Shown: one piece after another, positions 33,401-46,234 of the stretch
Numbering within the stretch: position 1 is the stretch's first letter
Layout: the number at the start of each line of letters is the position of its first letter
The notes under the pieces: generated by a model
The model's input: the letters and a program-made list of their open reading frames with translations, nothing else
Told to the model about the DNA's origin: nothing
Database searches by the model: none
Translations under genes and position numbers: made by a program
DNA from: Macrobrachium rosenbergii
Lineage: Eukaryota > Arthropoda > Malacostraca > Decapoda > Palaemonidae
Direction: 5' to 3'
Assembly: GCF_040412425.1 (NCBI RefSeq)
Contig: NC_089781.1
Span: forward strand, 56,082,468-56,146,467
Length of the DNA stretch: 64,000 nt

Positions 33401-36400
33401 TTAAACCAAGGTCTAGGGGAGAGGGGTGGTGTTGAGGGACCACAATGTTTAACCAGTTTTTTAGGGAGGGGGGAGAGATGAGGGAAGTGGGAGGCAAGGT
33501 CCCGGGGATAGGGGTGGTGTTTAGGCACCACACAGTTTAAAAAATTTTTTTGGAAGAGGGTGAGAGGAGAGGGAAGTGGGAGGGAAGGTTCTGGGGTTAG
33601 GGATGGTGTTTAGGGACCACATTTTTTAAACCACTTTTTTGGGGTAGGGGGAGAGGAGAAGGAAGAAAGAGGTAAGTTCTTGTTGAGAGGGGTGTTGTTT
33701 AGGTACCACACTTTAAACCAGTTTTTGCGGGAGGGGGAGAGGAGAGGAAAGTGGGAGGCAAGGTTTCGGGGAGAGGGGTGGTGTTTAGGGACCATTCTGT
33801 TTAAACCAGTTTTGTGGGGAGGGGGGAGAGGAGAGGGCAGTGGGAGGGATGGTTCTGGGGAGAGGGGTGGTGTTTAGTGACCACACTGCTTAAATGGTTT
33901 TTGGGGGAGGGGGAGAAGAAAGGGAAGTGGGAGGAAAGGTTCTGTGGAGAGTGGTGGTGTTTAGGGACCACACTGCTTAAACCAGTTTTTTGGGGAAGGG
34001 GGAGAGGAGAAGGAAGTGGGAGGCAAGGTCCCTTGGAGAAGGGTGGTGTTTAGGGACCAAACTACTTAAACAGTTTTTGGGGGAGGGGGAGAAGAGAGGG
34101 AAGTGGGAGGGAAGGTTCTGGGGAGAGGGGTTGTGTTTAGCGACCACAGTGTTTAAACCAGTTTTCTGGGGGCGGTGGACCCAGAAGGGAAGTGGGAGGC
34201 AAGGTTCCGTGGAGAGGGGTGGTGTTTATGGACCAGACTGTTTAAACCAGTATTTGAGGGAGGGGGAGAGGAGAGGGAAGTGGGAGGGAAGGTTCTGGGG
34301 AGAGCGTTGGTGTTCAGGGACCATACTCCTTAAATCAGTATTTTTGGGTAGGGGGAGAGGAGAGGGTAGTGGGAGGCAAGGTCCTTGGGATGAGGGGTGG
34401 TGTTTAGGGACCACACTGTTTAAACCAGTTTTGGGGGGGAGAGGAGAGGGAAGTGGGAGGGAAGGTTCTGTTGAGAGGGGTGGTGTTTAGGTACCATTCT
34501 GTTTAAACCAGTTTTTTGGGGGAGGGGCAAGAGGAGTGGAAGTGGGAGGCAAGGTCCCGGGGAGAGATGTGGTGGTGTTTAGGGAACACACTCTTTAAAC
34601 TATTTTTTAGCGGGAGGGGGAGAGGAGAGGGAAGTGGGAGGCAAGGTCCCGGCGAGAGAGGTGGTTTTCAGGGACTACACTATTTAAAGAAGTTTTTCAG
34701 GGGAGAGGAGAGTGAAATGGGAGGAAAGGTCCTGGGGAGATGGGTGGTGTTTAATGGATCACATTGTTTAAAGCAGTTTTTTTGGGGAGGGGGAAGAGGA
34801 GAGGGAAGTGGGAGGTGAGTTCCTATGGAGAGGGTTACTGCTTAGCTACCACACTGTTTAAACCAGTTTTTTGGGAAGATGGGAGAGGAGAGGGAAGTGG
34901 GAGGCATGGTCTCAGGTAGAGGGGTGGTGTTTAGGGACCACACTGTTTAAACCAGTTTATTGGTTGAGAGAGGAGAGGGAAGTGGTAGGCGAAGTCTCTG
35001 GGAGAGGGATGGTGTTTATGGACCACACTGTTTAAACCAGTTTTTTGGGGGAGAGGAGAGAGGAGAGTTAAGTGGGAGGCAAGGTGTCTGGGATAGGGGT
35101 GGTGTTTAGGCAACACACTGTTTAAATTTGTTTTTTGGGGGAGAGGAGAGGGAAGTGGGAGGCAAGGTTCCGGGGAAAGGGGTGGTGTTTACGGACCACA
35201 CTGTTTAAACCAGTTTTTTGGGCGAGGGATGAGAGGAGAGGGCAGTGTGAGGCAAGGTCCTAGGGAGACGGTGGTGTTTAGGTACCACAATGTTTAAACT
35301 AGTTTTTTGGGGGAGGGGGGAAAGGAGAGGGAAGTGGGAGGCAAGGTCCCGAGGAGAGGGTGGTGTTTAGGGACCACACTGTTTAAACCAGTTTTTGGGA
35401 AGGGGGAGAGGAGAGGGAAGTGGGAGGCAAGGTACCGTGGAGATGGGTGGTGTTTATGGACCACAATATTGAAAACAGTTTTTTGGGGAGGGGGAGAGGA
35501 GAGGGAATTGGGAGGGAAGGTCCCGGGGAAACGGGTGGTGTTTAGGGAACATTCTTTTTAAACCAGTTTTTGCTGGGGGGGAGAGGAGGGGGAAGCGGGA
35601 AGGATGGTTCTGGGGAGAGGGGTGGTGTTTAGGGATCACACTGTTCAAACTAGTTTTGTGGGGGAGGGGGAGAGGAGAGGGAAGAGAGAGGTTCGGTCCT
35701 GGGTAGAGTGGTGGTGTTTAGCACTACACTGTTTTAACAAGTTTATTCGGGAAGGGGGAGAGGTGAGGGAAATGAGAGCAAGGTCCAGGGGAGAGTGGTG
35801 GTGTTTAGGGACCACATTGTTTAAAACAGTTTTTTGGGGGAGGGGGAAAGGAGAGGGAAGTGGGAGTCAAGGTCCCGTAGAGAGGGGTGGTGTTTAGGGA
35901 CCACACTGTTTAAACCACTTTTTTAGGGGAGAAGAGGGGGAAGTGGGAGGGAAGGTTCCGGGGAGAGGGGTGGTGTTTGGGGACCACACTGTTTAAACCA
36001 GGTTTTTGGATTGGGCGCCTAAGAAAAGGAATTGGGAGGCAAGGTCCTGGGGAGAAGTGTGGTGTTTAGGGACTACTCTGTTTAAATCAGACTTTTAGGG
36101 GAGAGGAGAGAGGAGAGTAAGTGGGAGGCGAGGTCTCTGGGAGAGTGGTGGGTTTTAGGTACCATATTGTTTAAACCTGTTTTTTGGGGGGAGAGGAGAG
36201 AGGAGAGGGAATGAGGAGGCGAGGTCTCTGGGAGAGGGATGGTGTTTAGGGACCACACTGTTTAAACCAGTTTTTTAGGGGAGGGATGAAAGGATATGGA
36301 AGTTGGAGGGAAGGTCCCTGTGAGAGGGGTGGTGTTTAGGGACCACACTATTTAAAGCAGTTTTTGGGGGAGGAGGGGGGACAGGAGAGTGAAGTGAGAG

Positions 36401-36674
36401 GCAAGGTCCCTGGGAGAGGTGAGGTGTTTAAGGACCACACTGTTTAAACTAGTTTTTTGGGGGAGGGGGAGAGGAGTGAGAAGTTTGAGGCTAGGTCATG
36501 GGGAGAGGGTTGGTGTTTAGGGACCACAGTGTTCAAACTAGTTTTTGGTGGAGTGGGAAAGGAGAGGGAAGTGGGAGGCAAGATCCCGTGGAGACGGGTC
36601 GTGTTTAGGTACCATACTGTTTAAACCAGATTTTGGTGGAGGGGGAGAGCAGAAGGAAGTGGGAGGGTAGGTCC
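27458..36674 (+). repeat. Satellite array block 6, forward orientation (largest uninterrupted block)
   Basis: About 9.2 kb, roughly 105 monomers, with no LINE inside. Monomer order repeats at about 1.5 kb offset: 27762-28100 matches 29257-29600, including the shared variants GGGAGGGGGGTT, ACTGTGTAA and AAGGTCTATRGGA. Variant monomers with TGCTTAAACAGTTTTTGG are frequent from 30290 to 34100. The open frames here (up to 166 codons at 33990-34490) are translated satellite. The block ends at AGGTCC beside the LINE E tail. Confidence 0.95.
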
Positions 36675-36732
36675 TTACCTTACAGACCTTACCTTACAGA
36701 CCTTACAATTCGTTCGTGTTTCCACAGGTCCC

Positions 36733-39689
36733 TCAGTGTGAGGCACCTCTTATGTCTACCAGAGAATTGCTAATGCATCTTCCGGTATATTTTGTATCTT
36801 CCAATCTTGGATGGTCTGGGATGCATATCAGATATTTGTCGAGCTTATTCTTAAACACATCTACGCTCACTCCTGATATGTTCCTCAGATGAGCTGGTAG
36901 TGCATTGAATAGATGCTGCATTATCAATGCTGGTGCGTGGTGGATTAATGTCCTGTGTGCTTTCTTTAGTTTTCCTGGTATAGTTTTGGGCACTATTAAT
37001 CTACCTCTGCTAGCTCTTTCTGATATTTTTAACTCCATGATGTTTTCGGTAATTTCTTCTATCTGTTTCCATGCCTGGATTTTCGAGACTATCTAAATTT
37101 AAAAATTGTAGTCTTTCCTAGTAGTCAAGGTCCTTAACTTCTTCTATTCTTGCTATAAAGGACCTTTGTACACTCTATTTGTGTAATATCCTTTTGGTAG
37201 TGTGGGTACCATATTATACTGCAATATTCAAGTGGACTAGGTACATACGTTTTATAAAGCATATTCATGTGTTTGGCTTTTCTTGTTTTGAAGTGCCGGA
37301 ACAACATTTCCATTTTTGTTTTGCATTTTGCCATTAGTATTGCTATTTGATCATTGCATAACATATTTCTATTTAACATCACACCAAGGTCTTTAACTGC
37401 TTCCTTATTTGTGATTGTCTTGTTATTAGGTCCTTTATACGCATACATCACTCCTCCCTTATCACCGTAGTTTACTGATTCAAATTTATCAGAGTTAAAT
37501 ACCACCCTATTTACCTCTGCCCATTTATATATTTTGTTTAGGTCTCTTTGTAACGAGTTCCTATCTTCATCACAAGTAATTTCTCTACTTATTCTTGTGT
37601 CATCGGTAAAACTTCTCACTACCAAGTCCTTAACATTACTGTCTATGTCTGCAATCATAATCACAAGCAGCAATGCAGCTAACACCGTTCCTTATGGCAT
37701 ACCGGATATTACCTTAGCTTCATCCGATTTCTTGTCATTTGCAATCACTATCTGTTTTTTGTTTTGCAAAAATTCTTTTATCCATCTTCCTACTCTGTCC
37801 ACAATGTTATGTTTTCTAATTTTTTTTCTAATATATTATGGTCTACCTTGTCAAAAGCTTTTGCAAAGTATAAGTAAACCACATCTGTATCTTTTTCATT
37901 TATCATATTTTTATATATGCTTTCATGGTGGACTAACAGGTCGGTTTGTGTACTTTTTCCAGGTACAAAACCATGTTGTCCTATATTAAACAAACTATTT
38001 TTCATTAAATGTTTCATTATATTTTTCTTCATTACCCTTTCATACACTTTTATAATATGAGATGTCAGACTTACAGGTCTGTTATTACTTGCCTGTAGTG
38101 TTGATCCACCTTTGAAAATAGGGGTAATATATGCTAATTTATGCTTACCATAAATCTTGCCTGTATCTGCTCTTTGTCTTAATAATATTGCGAGCGGCTT
38201 TGCGATTGAATGAACCACTTTCTTTAACAAAATGGCTGGGATGCCGTCTGGTCCTGTTGCTGGTCCATTTTTAATTTCATTAATAGCCTGCACAATATTG
38301 GCTTCATTAATATATATGTCCATAAATATTCACTATTTTCATCTCTTATTTCTGTATCATTATCTTCATTATCAATTATAGGTGTAAATTCACTCTTATA
38401 TCTTTCTTCTAATATGTTACATATTTCCTTTTTTTCATTCGCTAATCGCCCTTCAATTCTTAGAGGGCCTATTTCTATTCTTCTTTTATTCATCTTTTTT
38501 GCATAAGAGTGAAAAATTTTGGGGTTTTGCTTGATATTTGTAGGGTCTTTTCTTCTAGGTCCCATTTTTCATTTTCTTTTGACTGTGTAATCTTTTGTTC
38601 TGCATTTTCTATCTTACTTTTTAGTTCCATCACTTTCCATGCATTCTTTTCTTTTGCAAGACCTTTTTTCCACTTTCTGATTTTCTGGAACAGGATCCTT
38701 CTGTCTCTTGGTATGCATAACTGATATTTACTTTTCTTCTTCGGTATTCATTTATCCACTATTTTCTCTAATATCTTATATAATATATCCAAATTTACCT
38801 GTATATTATCACTTACAAATATGTTTTCCCAGTCTTTGTTTAATTCTTCATTTATTTCTGACTATTTTATATTCTTATTTTCCATACCCTTCCCACTTTT
38901 TCGACTCTTGCTTATCTCTGTTTTCACTTGCTTTGGAATGGACTGTTAAATCTAAGACATTATGGTCTGAAATACTCGTATTATATACTATTATATCATT
39001 AACATAATTTACTTTTTTCACAAATACTAGGTCTAAAATATTATCCTTTCTTGTTGGCAGGTGATTTATTTGCTGGATGTTATGTTCTAGTAGCATATCT
39101 AATAGTTTTTCAAATTGCCTCTTATCTTCTGCGCTATTATTTTTCTCTTTTTTATATGTATAAATACAACCTCAGTCTCCTATTCGTTCTTTCCAATCTA
39201 CGAAAGGAAAGTTAAAGTCTCCAGGTTGGAGTATAGTCCAGTCTTTGTGATTTCTACATATATCATCTAATTTGTCTATTATTATATCAAACCCTTTAGT
39301 ATTAGAGGGTCTGTATATTATGATGTTCACTAATTTTTCATATTTAAATTCTACCACTATTAATTCACATTCTGTGTTACTATATTTCTCACAGATTTTT
39401 GCTTGATTTACGTCTCTCCCATATATTGCAGTTCCCCCTTGATTCCTATTTTTTCTATCTGATCTATAAGTTTGGAAACGCTTTATCTGATCATCATATT
39501 ACCAGTCTCTTGTGAGTACCAGGGTTCACTTATATTCATTATATCTATTTTTTCAGTTTGGGTTTCTTCTTCTAAGAACTCTATTTTTCTTTTTGAGTTA
39601 CTCGAAACTAAACCCTGTGCATTCATCACTATGATGGTTTGCGTGTTATCCCCATTATCTAATAAGGGTAATAATAAGGATTTTCCCAT
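36733..39689 (-). pseudogene. LINE E ORF2 (endonuclease-RT, frameshifted)
   Basis: Starts at MGKSLLLPLL (39689), overlapping ORF1 by 31 nt. Endonuclease pieces: 39483-39689, 39172-39357 (GDFNFPF), 38875-39096 (SISDHNV). Linker and fingers: 38224-38565 and 37790-38323, the latter with NNRPVSLTS in place of NYRPVSLTS and YLYFAKAFDKVDH, where motif A Asp is replaced by Tyr. 37134-37685 has SFTDDT and the thumb; 36733-37038 is the C-terminus. Loss of the motif A Asp alone would abolish polymerase activity. Confidence 0.85.
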
Positions 39690-40446
39690 GTCTCTTTCCT
39701 GTTCTGATATGTGTTCCTTTTCTTCATTTCCATAACTTCGTACATTAAAAAATCCAACTTTTCCAATATAGTTGACCTTCCATCTTCATATTTATTCATT
39801 TTGTGTTTGTACCTGCATCTATCTCCATATCTGCACCATCCTTTTGCATCGTAGATACATTGCTTTGTTGCATTGTACCTAGGTGCTGATGCCTCATATT
39901 GTGATGCTGACATTTTATAACATGTTGCTGGCTTGCTTTTTTCCTTTGTCTCATACTCTTTATTCCTTTCTTTATTTGTTTCATTTTTACTTTGATTTTT
40001 GATATGTATTTGATTTTGATTTTCGTTCTTCATGGCAACAGGATGTATATACCTGCACTTTTTGTTGAATTTGCACCCTTTTCCTTCTCTCAAGTTTCGA
40101 CATATTTTTGGATGTAGATCTCTGCATTTAACCTCAGCCGTCTAGATATGCACATTTGCCATAAATCTCATAGTTGTGACATATCTTGGGATGTTTGTAG
40201 TGACATCTTTCACCGCATCTGCAATTCCCTCTTTTTGAAAGAGTGCAGACTATGTCTTTCTTTTCTTTTTTTTCTTGCTCTTTCCCATCAATATGTATAT
40301 CCGGGTACAACCTCTTTGGGAATTTATTTTGGGTTGTCATCTCATAGTTTACTTCTTTATATGTATGCTGTTGTATTGCCTCATATGTAGAGTCTATGAG
40401 TTTCTCTGCATTCATACTCTTATCCTGTTCCTTGTATTCATTATTG
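39659..40446 (-). pseudogene. LINE E ORF1 C-terminal half
   Basis: 39659-40093 covers CCCH finger 3 (preserved from its second Cys) and finger 4 (CIYDAKGWCRYGDRCRYKH), ending at ETWENPYYYPY. 40134-40446 has fingers 1 and 2 in another frame (finger 1 as CTLSKRGNCRCGERC). A small deletion near 40135 separates them. The reading frame continues into the (TC)n tract as an Arg-Glu dipeptide repeat, which is an artefact of the junction. Confidence 0.8.
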
Positions 40447-40465
40447 TAAGGTGTAAGGTAAGGTA

Positions 40466-40468
<3 letters not shown>
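40447..40468 (+). repeat. TAAGG-type tandem repeat at the LINE E 5' junction
   Basis: Reads GTAAGGTGTAAGG followed by two more TAAGG units. On the plus strand it is the same motif as the LINE 3' tail, so it is in opposite orientation to LINE E. Confidence 0.6.

Positions 40469-40529
<61 letters not shown>
40469..40529. repeat. (TC)n microsatellite, about 30 units
   Basis: Uninterrupted TC dinucleotide run of about 61 nt directly after the TAAGG-type repeat. It is the only long perfect microsatellite in the window. Confidence 0.95.
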
Positions 40530-40532
<3 letters not shown>

Positions 40533-40770
40533 CCCACACACTTTTCTTTCACTCTCCCCTTTTTTTAGATCCCATTTTTGTTTCGCTCTCCCTCTCTATC
40601 TTTATCTTTTTCCCTTGCCATTCTCTCTTAATGGTGGAAATGTAAATGATGAAAGAATCTTTCATCTGTTAAGTCAGCAGAAGAGAAGCCTTCCAGTGCG
40701 AAATATTAGTTGTAACTGTTCAGGTGCAAAAAGCGCAAGGCACTCCGCTCTTCAGAAAGACATGAAAAAA
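40530..40770. other. Short unique segment between (TC)n and satellite
   Basis: About 240 bp, pyrimidine-rich at first and then ordinary. It matches neither satellite nor LINE. A 64-codon open frame at 40615-40809 runs into the satellite and has no recognisable domain. I see no gene here. Confidence 0.6.
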
Positions 40771-43234
40771 CTGGGGAGATGTTTAGTGTTTAGGGACCAC
40801 ACTGTTTAAACCAGTTTTTCTGGGCAGGGGGGAGAGGGGAGGGAAGTAAGAAGTTCCCGGGGAGAGAGGGGGTGTTTAAGGACCACTCTGTTTAAACCAT
40901 TTTTTTGGGGGAGAGGGGTGTGAAGCGTGAGGCAAGGTCCCGGGGAGACGGGTGGTGTTTAGGTACCACATTGTTTAAACCAGTTTTTGGGGGAGAGGGA
41001 GAGGAGACGGAAGTGGGATGCAAGATCCTATGGAGAGGGGTGGTGTTTAAGTACCACACTGTTTAAACCAGTTTTTAGGGGAGTGGGGAGAGGAGAGGGA
41101 AGTGGGAGGGAAGGTTCTGGGGAGAGGGGGGTGTTTAAGTACCTCTCTGTTTCAACCAGTTTTTACGGGGGAGGGGGAGAGGAGAGGGAAGTGGGAGGCA
41201 AGGCCCTAAGGAGAGGGGTGGTGTTTAGGGACCTATCGGTTTGAACCAGTTTTTTGGGGGAGGGTAGTTACGAGAGGGAAGTGGTAGGCTAGTTCCAGAA
41301 GAGAGGGGTGGAGTTTAGGGACCACAATGTTGAAACTAGTCTTTTGGGGGAGGGGGAGAGGAGAGGGAAGTGGGAGGCTAGGTCCTTGGGAGAGGGATGG
41401 TGTTTAGGGACCACACTAATCAAAGAATTTTTTGGTGGAGTGGGAGAGGAGAGGGAAGTGGGAGGCAAGGTCCCGGGGAGACAGGTGGTGTTTAGGTACC
41501 ATACTGTTTAAACCAGATTTTGGGGGAGGGGAAGAGAAGAAGGAAGTGGCAGGGTAGGTCCTGGGGGGATGGTTGGTGTTTAGGGACCACACTGCTTTAA
41601 CCAGTTTTTCTGGGGAGGGGGAGAGGAGAGGGAAGTGGGAGGGAAGGTCCAGGGGAGAGAGGTGGTGTTGAGGGACCACTCTGTTTAAACCAGTTTTTGG
41701 GGGGAGGGGAGGGAAGTGTGAGGCAAGGTCCTGGGGAGATGGGTGGTGTTTAGGTACCACATTGTTTAATCTAGTTTTTGGGGGAGAGGGAGAGGAGAGG
41801 GAAGTAGGAGGCAAGGTCCCAGGGAGAGGGTTGGTGTTTAGGTACCACACTGTTTAAACCAGTTTTTAGGGGAATGGGGAGAGGAGAGGGATGTGGGAAG
41901 GAAGGTTCTGGGGAGAGGGGGGTGTTTAGGTACCCCTCTGTTTCAACCAGTTTTTTGGGGGAGGGGGAGAGGAGAGGGAAGTGGGAGGCAAGGTCCTGAG
42001 GAGAGGGGTGGTGTTTAGGGACTTATTGGTTTGAACCATTTTTGGTGGGATGGGGAGACGAGAGTAAAGTGGGAGGCAAAGTCCCAGGGAGAGGGGTGGT
42101 TTTTTTGGGACATCTCTGTTTAAACCAGTTTTTTGAGGGAGGTGGAGAGGAGTGGGAATTGGGAGGCAACGTCCCGGGGAGAGTGGTGGTGTTTACGGAC
42201 CACATTGTTTAAACAGTTTTTGGGGGAGGGGGTAAAAGAGAGGGAAGTGGGAGGTAAAGTTCTGGGGAGAGGGGGGGATGTTTAAGGACTACATTGTTTA
42301 AACCAGTTTTTTGGGCAGGGGGGAGAAGAGAGGGAATTAGGAGGCACGGACACAGGGAGAGGGGTGGTGTTTATGGACCACACTGTTTAAACCAGTCTTT
42401 GGGGGAGGGTGGAGGGGAGAGGGAAATGGGAGGGAAGGTTCTTGGGAGAGGGGTGGTGTATAGGGACCACACTGTTTAGACCAGTTTTTTGGTGGAAGGG
42501 GAGAGGAGAGGGAAGTGGGAGGCAAGGTCTCAAGGGAGATGGGTGGTGTTTAGGGACTACACAGTTTAAGCCAGTTATGAGGGAATGGGGAGAGGAGAGG
42601 GAAGCGGGACGCTAGGTCCCGTGGAGTGGGTGGGTGTTTAGGGACCACACTGTTTAAACCAGTTTTGGTGGAGGGAGGAGAGGAGAGGGAAATAGGAGTC
42701 ATTGTCCCAAAGAAATGGGTGGTGTTTAGGGACCACACTGTTTAAACTAATGTTTTGGGGGGTGAGGAGGGTGAAGTGGGAGGCAAGGGCTTGGGGAGAT
42801 AGATGATGTTTAGGGACCACACTGTTTAAATCAGATTTTTGGCGGAGGGGGAGAGGAGAGGGAATTGGGAGGCAAGATCCCAGGGAGAGTGGTGGTGTTT
42901 TAGGACAACATTGTTTATGCCAGTTTTTTGTGGGTGAGGAGAGGGAAGTGGGAGGTAAGGTCTCAGGGAGACGGGTGGTGTTTAGGGGCCACTCTGTTTA
43001 AACCGGTTTTTGGCGGAGGTGGAGAGGAGAGGGAAGTGGGAGGCAAGAATCCCGGGGAGAGTGGTGGTGTTTATGGACCACACTGTTTTAAACCAGTTTT
43101 TGGGGGAGAGGAGAGGGAAATGGGAGGCAACGTCTCTGGGAGAGGGTTGGTGTTTAGGGACCACATTGTTTAAACCAGTTTTTTCGGGGAGGGGGAAGAG
43201 GAGAGGAAAGTGGGAGGCAAGGTCGCGGGGAGAG
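40771..43234 (+). repeat. Satellite array block 7, forward orientation
   Basis: About 28 monomers. A group at about 40860-41240 recurs at about 41640-42020 (offset near 780 bp, about nine monomers), sharing ACCACTCTG, the shortened GTGAAG unit, and CTCTCTGTTTCAACCAG-type variants. It ends at GGTCGCGGGGAGAG against the LINE F tail. Confidence 0.95.
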
Positions 43235-43321
43235 ACCTTACAGACCTTACAGTTCGTTCGGGTTGCCCCAGGTCCCTCAGTGTGAGGCACCTCTGATGGC
43301 TACCAGAGAATTGCTAATGCA

Positions 43322-44961
43322 TCATCCGGTATATTTTGCATCTTCCAGTCTTGGATGGTCTGGGATGTATCTTAGATATTTTTCGAACTTATTCTTAAAC
43401 ACACCTACACTCACTCCTGATATGTTTCTCAGATGAGCTGGTAGCACATTGAATAGACGCTGCATTATCAATGTTGGTGCGTGGTGGATTAATGTCCTGT
43501 GTGCTTTCCTTAGTTTTCCTAGTATAGTTTTGGGCACTATTAATCTACCTCTGCTTGCTCTTTCTGATATTTTTAGCTCTATGATGTTTTCAGTAATTCC
43601 TTCTATTTCCATGCCTGGATAATTATGTAGCGTTCTCTTCTCCTTTCAAGACTATATAAATTTAAGAATTGCAGTCTTTCCCAGTAGTCAAGGTCCTTAA
43701 CTTCTTCTATTCTAGCTGTAAAGGACCTTTGTACACTCTCTATTTGTGCAATATCCTTTTGGTAGTGTGGGTACCATATTATATTGCAATATTCAAGTGG
43801 ACTAGGTACGTATGCTTTATAAAGCATAATCATGTGTTCGGCTTTTCTTGTTTTGAAGTGCCAGAACAACATTCCCATTTTTGCTTTGCATTTTGCCAAT
43901 ATTATTGCTATTTGGTCATTGCATAACATATTCCTATTCAACATCACACCAAGGTCTTTAACTCTTCCTTTTTTGTGATTGTCTCATTATTAGGTCCTTT
44001 ATATGCATATAGCATTCCTTCTTTATTACCATAATTTATTGACTCAAATTTATCAGAGTTAAATACCATCCTATTTACCTCTGCCCATTTATATATATTG
44101 CTTAGGTCTCTTTGTAGCGAGTTCCTATCTTCATCACAATTAATCTCTTTACTTATTCTTGTGTCATCAGCGAAACTTCGCACTACCAAGTCCTTAACAT
44201 TACTGTCTATGTCTGCAATCATAATCACAAACAGCAATGCAGCTAACACCGTACCTTGTGGCACACCGGGTATTACCTTAGCTTCATCCGATTTCTCATC
44301 GTTAGCAATCACTATCTGTTTTCTGTTTTGCAAAAATTCTTTTATCCATCTTCCTACTTTGTCTACAATGCTATGTTTTTTAATTTTTTTGCTAATATAT
44401 TATGGTCTACCTTGTCAAAAGCTTTTGCAAAGTCTAGGTAAACCACATCTGTATCTTTTTCATTTATCATATTTCTATATATGCTTTCGTGGTGGACTAA
44501 CAGTTGGGTTTGTGTACTTCTTCCTGGTACAAAACCATGTTATCCTATATTAAACAAACTATTTTTCATTAAATGTTTCATTATATATTTTTTCATTACC
44601 CTTTCATAAACTTTCATAATATGAGATGTCAGACTCACAGCCCTATAATTACGTGCCTCTAGTCTTGATCCACCTTTGAAAGTTGGGGTAATATACGCTA
44701 ATTAATGTTCATCATAATCTTGCCTGTATCTATACTTTGTCTTAATAATATTGCGAGCGGTTTTGTGGTTGAATGATCCACTTTCTTTAACAATATGGCA
44801 GGAACACCATCAGGTCCTGCTGCTGATCCATTTTTAATTTCATTAATAGCCTGCACAATATCGGCTTCAGTAATATCTATGTCCAATAAATATTCACTAT
44901 TTTCATCTCTTATTTCTGTATCATTATCTTCATTATCAATTCTAGGTGTGAATTCACTCAT
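43322..44961 (-). pseudogene. LINE F ORF2, reverse transcriptase part
   Basis: RT fragments: 44698-44961 (fingers, AAGPDGVPAILLKK), a stretch near 44340-44650 with SLTSHIMKVYERVMKK and YLDFAKAFDKVDH in broken frames, 43944-44333 (GVPQGTVLAALLF, SFADDTRIS), 43603-43947 (LMLNRN-like thumb, PLEYCNIIWYPHYQKDI), 43322-43612 (C-terminus). The catalytic motifs are preserved but at least four indels separate them. Confidence 0.82.
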
Positions 44962-44962
44962 A

Positions 44963-46114
44963 TCATTCTGCTAATATGCTACATATTTCCTTTTTTTCAT
45001 TTGTTAATCGCCCTTCAATTCTTAGAGGGCCTATTTCTACTCTTATTTTATTCATCTTTTTTGCATATGAGTAAAAAATTTTGGGGTTTTGCTTGATATT
45101 TTTTAGGGTCCTTTCTTCAAGGTCCTGATTTTCTTTTTCTTTTGACTGTATAATCTTTTGTTCTGCATTTTCTATCTTACTTTTTAGTTCCATCACTTTC
45201 CATGCATTCTTTTCTTTTGCAAGACCTTTTTTCCACTTTCTGATTTTCTGGAACAAGATCCTTCTGTCTCTTGGTATGCGTGACTGATGTTTACTTTTCT
45301 TCTTCAGTATATATTTTTCCACTATTTCCTCTAATATTTTATATAATATATCCGTATTTACCTGTATATTATCACTTACGAATATGTTTTTCCAGTCTTT
45401 GTTTAATTCTTCATTTATTTTTGACCAATTTATATTTTTACTATAAAAATTATATTTTCCATATCCTTCCCATTTTTTCTTCTGTTGCTTATCACTGTTT
45501 TTATATGCTTTGGAACGGACTGTTAATTCTATGACATTATAGTCTGAAATACTCGTATTATACACTATTATTTCTTTAACATAGTTCACCTCGTTCACAA
45601 ATACTAGGTCTAAAATATTATCCTTTCTTGTTGGTAGGTGATTTATTTGCTGAATGTTATGTTCTAGTAGCATATCTAATAGCTTTTCAAATTGCCTCTT
45701 ATCTTCTGCGCTACTATTACTCTCCTTTTTATATGTACAAATACAACCACAGTCTCCTATTCGTTCTTTCCATTCTACGAAAGGAAAGTTAAAGTCTCCG
45801 GATAGGAGTATAGTCCAGTCTTTGTGATTTCTACATATATCATCCAATTTGTCAATTATTATGTCAAACTCTTTAGTATTAGGGGGTCTGTATATTACAA
45901 TGTTTACTAATTTTTCAGATTCAAATTCTACTGCTATTAATTCACATTCTGTGTTACTATATTTCTCACAGATTTTTGCTTGATTTACGTCTCTCCCATA
46001 TATCACGGTTCCCCCTTGATTCCTATTTTTTCTATCTGATCTATAAGTTTGGAAACCCTTTATCTGATCATCATTACCAGTCTCTTGTGAGTACCAGGTT
46101 TCACTTATATTCAT
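44963..46114 (-). pseudogene. LINE F ORF2, endonuclease and linker (383 codons open)
   Basis: The best preserved endonuclease-linker stretch in the window. Visible in order: NISETWYSQ, GGTVIYGR, NIVIYRPPN, LLSGDFNFPFVEW, NHLPTRKDNILDLVF, SISDYNV, then the Lys/Glu-rich linker (KKKSKHQSRIPRDRRILFQK). The SDH motif reads SDY, so the catalytic His is replaced. The first residues of ORF2 lie in another frame just upstream because of a T-run indel near 46130. Confidence 0.85.
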
Positions 46115-46234
46115 TATATCTATTTTTTTCAGTTTGGGTTAGTTCTTCTAAGAACTCTATTTTTCTTTTTGAGTTACTCGAAACTGAACCCTGTGCATTC
46201 ATCACTATGATGGTTTGCGCTTTATCCCCATTAT

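Larger units (their letters stand above)
36675..40446 (-). mobile_element. LINE E: 5'-truncated CR1/L2-like retrotransposon
   Basis: A 3.77 kb reverse-strand copy. The 3' tail (36675-36712) mixes TTACC and ACAGACCTTACAG units and adjoins satellite at AAGGTCC as in copies B and C. The 5' end lies in the acidic tract of ORF1 and abuts a TAAGG-type repeat plus (TC)n instead of satellite. ORF2 and ORF1 are both fragmentary. Confidence 0.88.

Noticed and set aside
40447..40468. TAAGG units and the LINE tails as telomeric repeats
   Set aside because: The arthropod telomere unit is TTAGG; TAAGG is not a permutation of it, and the runs are short and attached to LINE ends.
40134..40541. Protein with a long Arg-Glu dipeptide repeat
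   Set aside because: The dipeptide is simply the (TC)n microsatellite read on the minus strand and joined to the broken LINE E ORF1.
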